Assembly (NCBI GenBank): GCA_900761995.1
Contig: CAAFEY010000087.1
Coordinates: 1 to 16,354, forward strand
DNA: 16,354 bases
Origin: an uncultured Collinsella sp.
Lineage (GTDB): Bacteria; Actinomycetota; Coriobacteriia; Coriobacteriales; Coriobacteriaceae
Direction of reading: 5' to 3'
This document shows positions 1-7,286 of the stretch, piece after piece. The notes below the pieces were generated by a model, which saw only the letters and a list, made by a program, of their open reading frames with translations, was not told the origin of the DNA and searched no databases. Positions within the stretch are counted from its first letter, which is position 1; each line of letters starts with the position of its first letter. The translations under genes were made by a program, and so were the position numbers.

Positions 1-2
1 CA

Positions 3-557
3 ACGACCACGCGCAAGCGTACGACCGCCACTGCAAAGAAAGCCGCCGAAGCCGAGGCTGCTCCCGAGGTAATGGCTGAGGTCGCTGAGACCAAGCCGGC
101 CGCTAAGGCTCCGGCCAAGACCACTGCCAAGAAGTCGACGGCGTCCAAGACCACGACCGCCAAGAAGTCCACGGTCGCAAAGTCGACCAAGACCAAGGCC
201 GCCACGACCAAAGCGGCCGCAAAGCCGGCCTCCAAAGTCGAGGAGACGCCCGTCGAGGCAAAGCCCACCGCCAAGACCACCACGCGAAAGCGCACGACGA
301 CGGCCAAGAAGACCACGGCAAAGACCACGACTCCCAAGGCAGAGACTAAGCCCGCTGCTGCCAAAGAGGAGCCCAAGGCCGAGGTAAAAGCCAAGCCGGC
401 ACCGAAGGCCGCTGAGGTCAAGGCCGCACCGAAGGCTACGGTCAAGCCCGAGCCCGCCAAGGAGACTCCGGTCTCCCCCGCCGCTCCGGCAAAGGAAAAA
501 GCCCCGTCCAAGAAGACATCCGTCCGCAAGGCAACGGCCACCCGCAAGCGCCGTTAG
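3..557 (+). CDS. C-terminal end of a Lys/Ala/Thr-rich basic protein (partial)
   Basis: The frame is open from the window edge to a TAG at 555-557, so this is the 3' end of a longer gene. An internal ATG at 72 is probably not the start, because the same composition continues upstream of it. The visible 184 residues are almost all Lys, Ala, Thr, Pro, Glu, Val and Arg, with short degenerate repeats such as AKKTT and KSTASKTT. The motif TTTRKRTT occurs near the edge and again at about 283. The tail ends in a basic run, TRKRR. Such low-complexity basic tails occur on histone-H1-like proteins and actinobacterial HU, and at the ends of some nucleic-acid-binding enzymes. They are disordered and bind DNA or RNA by charge. 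The folded domain that would identify the protein lies outside the window, so I give no gene name. A terminator hairpin follows about 37 bp downstream. Confidence 0.8.
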   Translation, partial: TTTRKRTTATAKKAAEAEAAPEVMAEVAETKPAAKAPAKTTAKKSTASKTTTAKKSTVAKSTKTKAATTKAAAKPASKVEETPVEAKPTAKTTTRKRTTTAKKTTAKTTTPKAETKPAAAKEEPKAEVKAKPAPKAAEVKAAPKATVKPEPAKETPVSPAAPAKEKAPSKKTSVRKATATRKRR

Positions 558-593
558 CCCACAGACGATCCAAAACCTCATCAAACCCTATGT

Positions 594-626
594 AAGGGGC
601 GCTCCAACCGGGCGCCCCTTCTCTGT
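594..626 (+). terminator. Terminator hairpin after the basic-tail gene
   Basis: A perfect 9-bp stem, AAGGGGCGC (594-602) with GCGCCCCTT (612-620), encloses a 9-nt loop. The following sequence (CTCTGT) is pyrimidine-rich but not a clean T run, so termination may be moderate. It lies 37 bp after the stop codon at 557. Confidence 0.65.
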
Positions 627-679
627 AGATAGTTGGTAAAACGATTTTCTAGGACAACCGTTCGCCGATGGTAAACGGA

Positions 680-714
680 TGTTGTTTATACAGCCTGTGT
701 ACAACAGATATACT
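680..714 (+). promoter_or_regulatory. Candidate promoter and operator of the glucanotransferase gene
   Basis: TATACT at 709-714 matches the -10 consensus at 5 of 6 bases, but no good -35 hexamer sits at the usual spacing. Just upstream is an inverted repeat, TGTTGT (680-685) and ACAACA (701-706), with a 15-bp gap. Inside it is a small palindrome, ACAG-C-CTGT (690-698). A transcription start near 720 would give a leader of about 55 nt. An inverted repeat over a poor -35 region suits a regulator such as a LacI-family maltose repressor or an activator. That is inference, because no regulator gene is in the window. Confidence 0.35.
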
Positions 715-775
715 TACATCCTGTGCGTAAAGCCCATGGCCCGCACGCCATGATTGTATAGAACTGGACCGTACT

Positions 776-3700
776 ATGAGATTGATACACAACAGCCGTC
801 TGCCGCAGTTTCGCACTCCGTTTGGCGCTGTGACCACAGAAACAACCCTTTCGCTCTCCGTGATTCTGGAGGATGCCGATCCCGCGCAGGCAACGCTTAC
901 GCTGCGCACCTGGGTCGATGAGATCGGTGAGTCTCGGTATCCCATGACGCACGAGGGCGACGGCATATTTACCGTAGAGCTTGAGTGCACCGAGCCCTGT
1001 CTTATCTGGTACAGCTTTATCTGCAATATCGAGGGCCAGCCCGAGGTTCGCCTGGGCGCACCGCAGGGCCGCACCGGCGGCGAAGGCGTAAACTACGACT
1101 ACGCCGAGGTGCCGTCATTCCAGGTCACTGTCTACAAACACCGTGAGGTTCGTCCCGAGTGGTACGAGCGCGGTATGGTCTACCAGATCTTCCCCGATCG
1201 CTATGCCCGCGACAAGCACTGGCGCGAGCGCACGCTGGCCGAGGTCGAAAAACCGCGCAACGGAATCCAGCGACGGATGGTCGAGGACTGGAACGAGCCG
1301 CCCGTTTACGAGCGCGCCGAGGACGGCTCCATTAAGACCTGGGACTTCTACGGCGGATCGCTCAAGGGTATCCAGGAAGACCTGCCTCGTATCGCCGAGC
1401 TGGGCTTTACAGCCATCTACCTCAACCCCATTTTTGAAGCCGCGAGCAACCACCGCTACGACACCGCCGATTACACCAAGATCGATCCGATTCTGGGCAC
1501 CGAGCAGGACTTTACCGAGTTGTGCGAGGCGGCCGAGAAGCTGGGCATTTCCATCATTCTGGACGGTGTGTTCAACCACACGGGCGACGATTCGATCTAC
1601 TTCAACCGCTACGGTAATTATCCCGGCGTCGGCGCCTGGCAGAGCGAGGATTCGCCGTGGCGCGATGCATTCTATTTCCACGAGGACGGCTCGTACGACT
1701 GCTGGTGGGGCGTGGGCAATATGCCCGCCATCAATGAGAGCTCCGAGCTGGTGCGCGAGCGGATCCTGGGCAAGGACGGTATCATCCGTAAATGGCTGCG
1801 CGCTGGCGCCCATGGCTGGCGCCTGGATGTGGCCGACGAGCTTTCCGATGACTTCCTGGCCGAGATCAAGAAGGCAGTACTTGCCGAAAAGCCCGATGCC
1901 CTGTTGCTCGGCGAGGTCTGGGAAGACGCCTCCAACAAGATCAGCTATGGCCACCTGCGCCGCTATCTGCAGGGCTCTGAGCTTGACTCGGCTATGGATT
2001 ATCCCTTCCGCGACATGGTCATCGGCTTTTTGATGGGATACAAGAACGCTTACCAAGCTGCTGAAGATATCGAGACCCTCCGCGAGAACTATCCGCGTGA
2101 GGCCCTGTCTTGCGCGCTTAACCTGCTGTCGAGCCACGACCGTCCGCGCATTATCTCGGTGCTCGGCGGCGGCCCTGACGAGTCACAGCTGCCTGAATGC
2201 GAGCGCAGCAAGTGGCGCCTGGACAGGAACGCGATGGGCTTGGCCAAGAGCCGTTTTTGGCTCGCGACGCTCATGCAGATGACGTTCCCGGGCGTTCCCT
2301 CGATCTATTATGGCGACGAGTACGGCTTGGAGGGTCTCACCGATCCGGGCAATCGTCGCACCATGCCGACCAAGGAAGACCTGCACGACTTCGATACGTT
2401 TGCGATCGTCAAGAACGCATCTGCTGTACGCCGCGCGCTGCCGTTTATGATCGACGGCGAAATCAAGGCCTTCGCGCTCAATGACGAGGTGCTGGCCTAC
2501 AACCGTACCGGTAAAGACGGCGAGTCCGCGACCGTCATCATCAACCGCAGCCTGCGCAATTCACACCGCGTGACGATTCCGGCACTCAGCGAATGCGCGA
2601 GCGATGTGATTAGCGGACACGAGTGCGAGATCCACAACGGTACGATCACGCTCGATCTGTATCCGCTGGGCTCGTCGATCATCTATCACCATGCCGAGCA
2701 ACGCCTGCAGGAGCCGCTCGATCACGGTGCGGGTGTTGTGTGCCATATCACATCGGTGCCGACCGACGACGGCAAGCCCGGTACGATCGGCGTGCCCACG
2801 CGTCGTTTTATCGACCATCTGGCCGCCATGGGCATGCGCTACTGGCAGGTTCTCCCCGTCAACCCCACGGACTTCTTCCGCTCCCCTTACGCCGGTCCTT
2901 CGGCCTTTGCAGGCAATATCGACCTGCTGCCCGAAAGCCACGAGGAGCTAGCCGCCGACTTTAAGACCTGGAAGACCCGCGGCGGCGAGGATGCCGACCC
3001 GCTGTACACAGCGTTTAAACATCGCAATGCCGATTGGCTGGAGAAATACTGCGTCTACATGGCCGTTAAGAAGTACTTTGAGGGCGAGTCGCGCCACGAT
3101 TGGCCGGCAGATGTCGCGCGCTACAACGAGCATCTGATCGACGACAAGCGCTTCCACGACGAGGCCGAGCTTCAGGCGTACATGCAGTACCGCTTTGACC
3201 TCGCTTGGTGTGAGCTCATGAACTACGCGCACAAGAAGGGCATCGAGGTTATCGGCGATATTCCTATGTACGTGTCCGACGATTCGGCAGACGCGTGGAG
3301 CGAACCCGAGAACTTCTGGCTGTCCGATACCGGCAAGGCAATCGAGATTTCCGGCGCGCCGCCCGACAACTTTGCGCCCGAGGGCCAGGTGTGGGGCAAC
3401 CCGACGTTCCGCTGGGACCACATGAAGCAGAACGGCTATAGCTGGTGGATGGATCGCTTGCGTCGTGCGTTTTCGCTCTACGACCGCGTGCGTCTGGATC
3501 ACTTCCTGGGATTCCACAGCTATTTCAGCATTCCCGCGGGTAAGGCATGCGCCGACGGCCGCTGGCTGGCGGGCCCGGGAAAGGACCTGTTCCAGACCGC
3601 CTACGACGAGCTGGGTCCGCTCAACTTTATCGCCGAGGACCTGGGCTATTTGACGCCCGGTGTTCGCGCCATGGCTTCGACCTGTGGTTTCCCCGGCATG

Positions 3701-4072
3701 GATGTGCTGGAGTTTAGCGATTACGACGTTCGTTGTGGCGTGCATCCCACGCCTGGCAAGATCCTGTACACCTCGACGCACGATACGTCGACGCTGGCCG
3801 GTTGGTGCACGCGTTCCTTTGCGGGCGGCGACGAGCCGAGCGGTGTTGAGGTGGCGGCCAAGCTGATGAGCGACGCGCTGGCAAGCGACGCTCCCCTCGT
3901 GATGATGCCGCTGCAGGATGTCCTGGGGCTGGGCGATGACGCGCGCATGAACGTACCGGGCGTGGCAACGGGCAACTGGACTTGGCAGGCTGACGAGGCG
4001 GACATTGCAGCCGCCGAAAACAAAACCGCACAGCTCCTGCGCAACAACCATAGATTCTGGGGCGAAGCGTGA
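776..4072 (+). CDS. malQ: Fused alpha-amylase-family hydrolase (GH13) and 4-alpha-glucanotransferase (GH77, MalQ)
   Basis: This 1098-residue protein joins two complete glucan enzymes. Residues 1-120 look like a beta-sandwich of the neopullulanase type. A GH13 barrel follows, with DGVFNH at 263-268, nucleophile D351 in GWRLDVAD, acid/base E380 in LLGEVWED and D455 in LSSHD. From about 650 the GH77 part begins, with nucleophile D908 in VRLDHF, acid/base E954 in IAEDLG and D1003 in STHD. All six catalytic residues are present, so both halves should be active. GH13 members of this kind cut alpha-1,4 and some alpha-1,6 bonds, and MalQ moves glucan chains between maltodextrins and releases glucose. 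No signal peptide is visible, so it should act in the cytoplasm on imported maltodextrins or glycogen. The GH77 part, about 450 residues, is slightly shorter than usual. The ribosome site before ATG 776 is weak, so the exact start is less certain than the domains. Confidence 0.95.
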   Translation: MRLIHNSRLPQFRTPFGAVTTETTLSLSVILEDADPAQATLTLRTWVDEIGESRYPMTHEGDGIFTVELECTEPCLIWYSFICNIEGQPEVRLGAPQGRTGGEGVNYDYAEVPSFQVTVYKHREVRPEWYERGMVYQIFPDRYARDKHWRERTLAEVEKPRNGIQRRMVEDWNEPPVYERAEDGSIKTWDFYGGSLKGIQEDLPRIAELGFTAIYLNPIFEAASNHRYDTADYTKIDPILGTEQDFTELCEAAEKLGISIILDGVFNHTGDDSIYFNRYGNYPGVGAWQSEDSPWRDAFYFHEDGSYDCWWGVGNMPAINESSELVRERILGKDGIIRKWLRAGAHGWRLDVADELSDDFLAEIKKAVLAEKPDALLLGEVWEDASNKISYGHLRRYLQGSELDSAMDYPFRDMVIGFLMGYKNAYQAAEDIETLRENYPREALSCALNLLSSHDRPRIISVLGGGPDESQLPECERSKWRLDRNAMGLAKSRFWLATLMQMTFPGVPSIYYGDEYGLEGLTDPGNRRTMPTKEDLHDFDTFAIVKNASAVRRALPFMIDGEIKAFALNDEVLAYNRTGKDGESATVIINRSLRNSHRVTIPALSECASDVISGHECEIHNGTITLDLYPLGSSIIYHHAEQRLQEPLDHGAGVVCHITSVPTDDGKPGTIGVPTRRFIDHLAAMGMRYWQVLPVNPTDFFRSPYAGPSAFAGNIDLLPESHEELAADFKTWKTRGGEDADPLYTAFKHRNADWLEKYCVYMAVKKYFEGESRHDWPADVARYNEHLIDDKRFHDEAELQAYMQYRFDLAWCELMNYAHKKGIEVIGDIPMYVSDDSADAWSEPENFWLSDTGKAIEISGAPPDNFAPEGQVWGNPTFRWDHMKQNGYSWWMDRLRRAFSLYDRVRLDHFLGFHSYFSIPAGKACADGRWLAGPGKDLFQTAYDELGPLNFIAEDLGYLTPGVRAMASTCGFPGMDVLEFSDYDVRCGVHPTPGKILYTSTHDTSTLAGWCTRSFAGGDEPSGVEVAAKLMSDALASDAPLVMMPLQDVLGLGDDARMNVPGVATGNWTWQADEADIAAAENKTAQLLRNNHRFWGEA

Positions 4073-4116
4073 TAAAACCCCCGATATAGGGTACAGTTAC
4101 AGACGTTTGAATTTTT

Positions 4117-4143
4117 GCGGGCAGAGTAATCTGCCCGCTTTGT
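4117..4143 (+). terminator. Terminator hairpin after the glucanotransferase gene
   Basis: A perfect 9-bp stem, GCGGGCAGA (4117-4125) and TCTGCCCGC (4130-4138), is closed by the stable tetraloop GTAA and followed by TTTGT. It ends 17 bp before the next gene. Read-through could still carry that gene, because I see no separate promoter in the short gap. Confidence 0.7.
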
Positions 4144-4160
4144 GCTGAAAAGGAAGTATT

Positions 4161-4397
4161 ATGGCGCGCTACGATTACAAGTGCTCGAGCTGCGGCAACG
4201 TGTTTGAGGTTGAGCATCCCATGTCCGAGACTCCCGAGGTTGTGTGCCCCAGCTGCGGTGCCCCGGCGGCCAAGACGTTCTCGGCCAGCGGCATTAAATT
4301 TGAGGGCAGCGGTTTCTACAACACCGACCAGCGAAGCGGCGGCTCCAGCACCAGCGCCACGAGCGGCTGCTGCGCCAACTGCCCGCATAGCCACTAG
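4161..4397 (+). CDS. FmdB-family zinc-ribbon protein
   Basis: This small protein of 78 residues begins MARYDYKCSSCG, the hallmark opening of the FmdB/CxxC_CxxC_SSSS family. Two CxxC pairs (C8-C11 and C29-C32) should bind one zinc ion. They are followed by the conserved GSGFYNTD at 49-56 and a low-complexity Gly/Ser tail with extra cysteines (C70, C71, C74) and a His-rich end. Family members are named after a putative regulator of formamidase in Methylophilus, but their role in most bacteria is unknown, so I make no functional claim. The ribosome site AAAGGA (4149-4154) lies 6 nt before the ATG. The gene sits alone between two terminator hairpins and converges on rsmB. Confidence 0.9.
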   Translation: MARYDYKCSSCGNVFEVEHPMSETPEVVCPSCGAPAAKTFSASGIKFEGSGFYNTDQRSGGSSTSATSGCCANCPHSH

Positions 4398-4407
4398 AAA
4401 CCAAACA

Positions 4408-4444
4408 GCCCCGCGACCGACACCGATCGCGGGGCCTATTTTGT
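4408..4444 (+). terminator. Terminator hairpin after the FmdB-family gene
   Basis: A perfect 9-bp GC-rich stem, GCCCCGCGA (4408-4416) and TCGCGGGGC (4427-4435), has a 10-nt loop and is followed by CTATTTTGTT. It begins 10 bp after the stop codon. Confidence 0.85.
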
Positions 4445-4448
4445 TGCC

Positions 4449-4632
4449 AGGGTAGCTAATTTGGGACGGGGCTATTTTAGCTACCGCACCTGCCGGATGA
4501 TTTTTCTGGGACGGGGATTAAAAAATCATTAGGTACACAATGATTTTTTAATCCCCGTCCCAGAAAAATCATCCAGAGCATTCACTCAGCCATGGGGTAG
4601 CTAAAATAGCCCCGTCCCAAATTAGCTACCCT
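4449..4632. repeat. Nested pair of long inverted repeats with GGGACGGGG cores
   Basis: Two perfect inverted repeats are nested. The outer arms (4449-4485 and 4596-4632) match over 37 bp, and the inner arms (4495-4530 and 4539-4574) over 36 bp. Each arm is also a small hairpin. In the outer arm GGTAGCTAA (4451-4459) pairs with TTAGCTACC (4477-4485), and in the inner arm ATGATTTTT (4497-4505) pairs with AAAAATCAT (4521-4529). All four arms carry GGGACGGGG or its complement. Outside that core the outer and inner stems are unrelated. Removing the 80-bp inner element leaves a 104-bp outer element, as if one had inserted in the other. The repeat fills the gap between the convergent FmdB-family gene and rsmB, and the hairpins may also stop transcription of rsmB. 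Confidence 0.9.
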
Positions 4633-4643
4633 TGGGCTCCGTT

Positions 4644-6044
4644 TTACTTTCGGACCAGGCGGGCGCAGAAGTGGCCGTCGTAGGAGTCGGCGTTTACCGG
4701 CACGCTTTGGAAGAGGCCTCGATCGTTCTGGCGTACGGATACGAGCTTCTTGGCCTGATCGAACTCGGGGAGTTGCAGGATCTGCCCCTCGGAGAGCGGT
4801 GCGACACTAAAGTCGGCCCCCTCGGGAGAGGCCAAAAAGGCATCCATGACCTGCGTGTTCTCTTCATCAAAAACCGAGCAGGTGGCATAGATGAGCTCTC
4901 CGCCGGCAGCCACGCGCGCGGCTGCTTCCTTGAGCATCGTCAGCTGCAGCTTGGGCAGCTCAGTCGTAACGTCATTCTCGGTCAGGCGCCACGGAATCTC
5001 GGGGTGGCGACGCATGGTGCCGGTGCCAGAGCACGGCGCATCGATAAACACCGTATCGAACAGCGCCGGCTCGCCGAGCATGGCATCGAAGGACGTAAGC
5101 ACCTCATCGAGCTCGCACGCATCGCCCGAGACGGTACGAACGCCCTTGATCCCGGCCTTGTGAAGACGCGCGAGATTGAGGTCGCACTTACGGTCGTGCA
5201 GATCGAGTGCGGTATGCTGGCGCTCATAACCGGCACGCTTGGCCTGGCACATCATCACGTAGGTCTTGGTGCCACGACCGGCACCAATCTCGAGGCAGCT
5301 TCCGGGGCGCGTCGCAGCGGTCGCGATGAGCTGGGCGTTAAGGTCCGAAGCCACCGCAGCCGCGCGCTCAAACACGCCCGATGCAACGGTAACCTGAGCA
5401 TCGACCGGCGCATGGCAGCCGGGAAAGACAGGTGCCACGAGCTTCGAGATATACGGATCGGGCTTGGTCACGAAAGCATTCTCGTGCAGGGCGAGCGGTG
5501 CTGGCGCCAGATTGCCGGCAAAGTTGAGCGCGCCCTCGGGCGTGTCGAACGATGCCATAATGCGCGCACAAAGCCAGCGCGGCAGACCCATCAGGCGCGA
5601 CAGGCGCACCAGGCGGCGCTCGGACTCATCGGCATCCGCCGCAGTGGCAAAGTCATCAACGTTGTCCGCAACCTTATGCAGTACGGCGTTTGCCAAGCCG
5701 GCAGCAGACTTAGCACCGCTACGCACGAGTTCAACACCCTGGCTTACAGCAACTCGACCCGGCGTATGCAAGTAGAGCATCTCGAAGGCCGAGATACGAA
5801 GTGCCATGCGCACACGCGGCGCGACCTTTTTGGGCTTATCGAGAAACTGATCGAGCAGCTCGTCCAAAATGCCCTGCGTGGCGGCGACTCCAAGCGCCAA
5901 ACGCGCGGCAAAAGCAGAATCGCGCTGGTCAATGGCCTTGGCAGAAGCGCGGGAGGACAGCACGTCGCGCGCGTACATGCCGCGGCGATCGGCCTCCATC
6001 AACACATCGAGCGCGAGCTTGCGCGCGGGAGACAGCTTGCTCAT
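4644..6044 (-). CDS. rsmB: 16S rRNA m5C967 methyltransferase RsmB
   Basis: RsmB (also Fmu or Sun) methylates cytosine 967 of 16S rRNA with SAM. This 466-residue protein has an N-terminal NusB-like helical RNA-binding domain (about 5-135) and a C-terminal Rossmann methyltransferase domain. Motif IV, DAPCSGTGTMRRHPE, carries C338, and motif VI, YATCSVFDEEN, carries C389. These are the two cysteines of this family, one the nucleophile and the other needed for product release. The SAM-binding motif I reads LEIGAGRGTKT from about 251 rather than the usual DLCAAPGGKT, a divergence worth noting. The ATG overlaps the stop of fmt (ATGA), which suggests translational coupling. It is the last gene of the priA-def-fmt-rsmB block, and transcription probably ends in the long inverted repeat beyond its stop. 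Confidence 0.95.
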   Translation of the reverse strand: MSKLSPARKLALDVLMEADRRGMYARDVLSSRASAKAIDQRDSAFAARLALGVAATQGILDELLDQFLDKPKKVAPRVRMALRISAFEMLYLHTPGRVAVSQGVELVRSGAKSAAGLANAVLHKVADNVDDFATAADADESERRLVRLSRLMGLPRWLCARIMASFDTPEGALNFAGNLAPAPLALHENAFVTKPDPYISKLVAPVFPGCHAPVDAQVTVASGVFERAAAVASDLNAQLIATAATRPGSCLEIGAGRGTKTYVMMCQAKRAGYERQHTALDLHDRKCDLNLARLHKAGIKGVRTVSGDACELDEVLTSFDAMLGEPALFDTVFIDAPCSGTGTMRRHPEIPWRLTENDVTTELPKLQLTMLKEAAARVAAGGELIYATCSVFDEENTQVMDAFLASPEGADFSVAPLSEGQILQLPEFDQAKKLVSVRQNDRGLFQSVPVNADSYDGHFCARLVRK

Positions 6045-6961
6045 GACAGAACACCCCAGGAAAGATCAGCACCCTGCAGACCGGCAGCCCAAGCAGAGGC
6101 AGCCATGGCACGCTTACCATCGGGCTTAACCTCGAGCAACTCAACGGTGCCATCGGAAAGACCAAGGAAAACACGCTTGTTCTTAACGGCAACAGCACCC
6201 TCGCCAAGCGACAAATCAGCCGGCGCAGCATCGAGCACGCGCACGGTCTTGCCAGCAATCACGCAACGAGCAGGCGCAGTATCGGACGAAGCAAGCACAT
6301 GACGCACGCAATCGAGCCCCGCCATCTGCGGATCCAGACGCATCTCCTGCTTGGAAATCTTGGCAGCATGAGTGACAAGCGACTCATCCTGCTCAGTCCA
6401 AACAGCCGAACCATCGGCAAGCGAGGGAAGCGTATCAGCCAGCAGTTTGCCGCCAAGCTCACCAAGCTCCATGGTCAGCGCCTCGGCATGCTTACCAGCA
6501 ACCGAGGTGGAAGCCTGGGCGCAATAAGCGCCGGTATCCACGCCATGCCCAATACGCATAATGGAAACGCCAGCAACCTCATCACCAGCGAGAATCGCAC
6601 GCTGAATGGGAGCAGCCCCACGCCAACGAGGCAGCAAGGACGCATGAACATTCACAATGCCGAGTGGCGCCATATACAGCACTTCATCGGGCAAAATGCA
6701 ACCATAAGCAGCCACACAGAAAATATCGGCTTGCGCAGCTTGGAGCGCCTCAACAACCTCGGCCGTCATACGATTAGCCTCAATAACCGGCAGACCAAGC
6801 TCAAGCGCCTTAGCCTTAACAGGAGACGGCTCCAGCTTCTTACCACGTCCGCGAACAGCATCGGGACGAGTAACAACAAGAGCAATCTCGTTCCCAGCCT
6901 CAACAAGCGAAGTCAGCGAAGGTACAGCAAAATCAGGCGTACCCATAAACACAATACGCAT
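6041..6961 (-). CDS. fmt: Methionyl-tRNA formyltransferase
   Basis: Fmt transfers a formyl group from 10-formyltetrahydrofolate to Met-tRNA(fMet), making the initiator for translation. The 306-residue product opens MRIVFMGTPDFAVPSL, as is typical, and carries the signature NVHASLLPRWRGAAPIQRA. The catalytic triad is visible as N104, H106 and D142 (in HGVDTG). The C-terminal tRNA-binding domain follows from about 205. The length is close to the usual 310-315. A ribosome site, GAGGGG on the minus strand (6970-6975), lies 8 nt before the ATG. The stop overlaps the start of rsmB by 4 bp. The gene lies downstream of def, as in many bacteria where formylation and deformylation are encoded together, but here a 300-bp gap with a long inverted repeat separates them. 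Confidence 0.96.
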   Translation of the reverse strand: MRIVFMGTPDFAVPSLTSLVEAGNEIALVVTRPDAVRGRGKKLEPSPVKAKALELGLPVIEANRMTAEVVEALQAAQADIFCVAAYGCILPDEVLYMAPLGIVNVHASLLPRWRGAAPIQRAILAGDEVAGVSIMRIGHGVDTGAYCAQASTSVAGKHAEALTMELGELGGKLLADTLPSLADGSAVWTEQDESLVTHAAKISKQEMRLDPQMAGLDCVRHVLASSDTAPARCVIAGKTVRVLDAAPADLSLGEGAVAVKNKRVFLGLSDGTVELLEVKPDGKRAMAASAWAAGLQGADLSWGVLS

Positions 6962-7176
6962 AAAATAGACCCCTCAAACCCAGAGCCAAGAAGGCTACAA
7001 ATAACAGCGCCAGGCCAAGTCCCAACCAAGACGCCAGATCAATTCAACACGTTCAAATATACCCAAAAACAAAGAAAGGACTGCGGCAAAAGCAGCCCTC
7101 CCAACAAAGCAATTATCAGCGAAGACGCCCCTCCCTGGCCCAACGGCACCCGGGCGAACCGAGCCAGAACAACGCA
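6962..7176. other. Gap between fmt and the inverted repeat, no supported gene
   Basis: This stretch is purine-rich on the plus strand and T-rich on the minus strand. A TATATT on the minus strand (7056-7061) could be a -10 for a separate fmt promoter, but no good -35 stands at the right distance. Two overlapping minus-strand frames give short hydrophobic peptides. Neither has a ribosome site, and both start inside the neighbouring repeat, so I do not call them genes. Confidence 0.4.
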
Positions 7177-7278
7177 GTCCCCGGTGCTGAGCGCCCACAT
7201 ATCGTCCCGCGCGCAGTTTCGCAGCAAAGCGAGAATGTTTGAGCACGGGATGATATGTGGGCGCTCAGCACCGGGGAC
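7177..7278. repeat. 102-bp inverted repeat between def and fmt
   Basis: Arms at 7177-7209 and 7246-7278 match over 32 of 33 bp, with a 36-bp spacer. On the minus strand the arm runs from GGGAC to GGGGAC, so the GGGAC core appears at both ends of each arm. Inside the arm GGTGCTGAGCGCC is a near-perfect small palindrome. The element ends 8 bp from the def stop codon, inside the priA-def-fmt-rsmB block. The total length and spacer equal those of the repeat at 10328-10429, although the arm sequences are unrelated. If transcribed it would form a very stable hairpin and could weaken expression of fmt and rsmB. Confidence 0.9.
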
Positions 7279-7286
7279 GGTGGGAC

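Noticed and set aside
1115..2137. Minus-strand open frame of 340 codons inside the GH13 part of the fusion
   Set aside because: The plus-strand frame has all catalytic motifs. The minus-strand frame has none.
4449..4632. CRISPR array
   Set aside because: The repeats are inverted, not direct, there are no regular spacers, and no cas genes are present.
4632..6302. Long plus-strand open frame of 556 codons opposite rsmB and fmt
   Set aside because: It is antisense to two genes with clear motifs, has a composition typical of a GC-rich shadow frame and has no ribosome site or recognisable domain. Its 5' end also lies at the edge of the inverted repeat.
6995..7246. Possible small membrane protein between def and fmt (minus strand)
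   Set aside because: Two overlapping frames both give hydrophobic ends because the minus strand is T-rich here. Both start inside or beyond the inverted repeat, and no ribosome site supports either.
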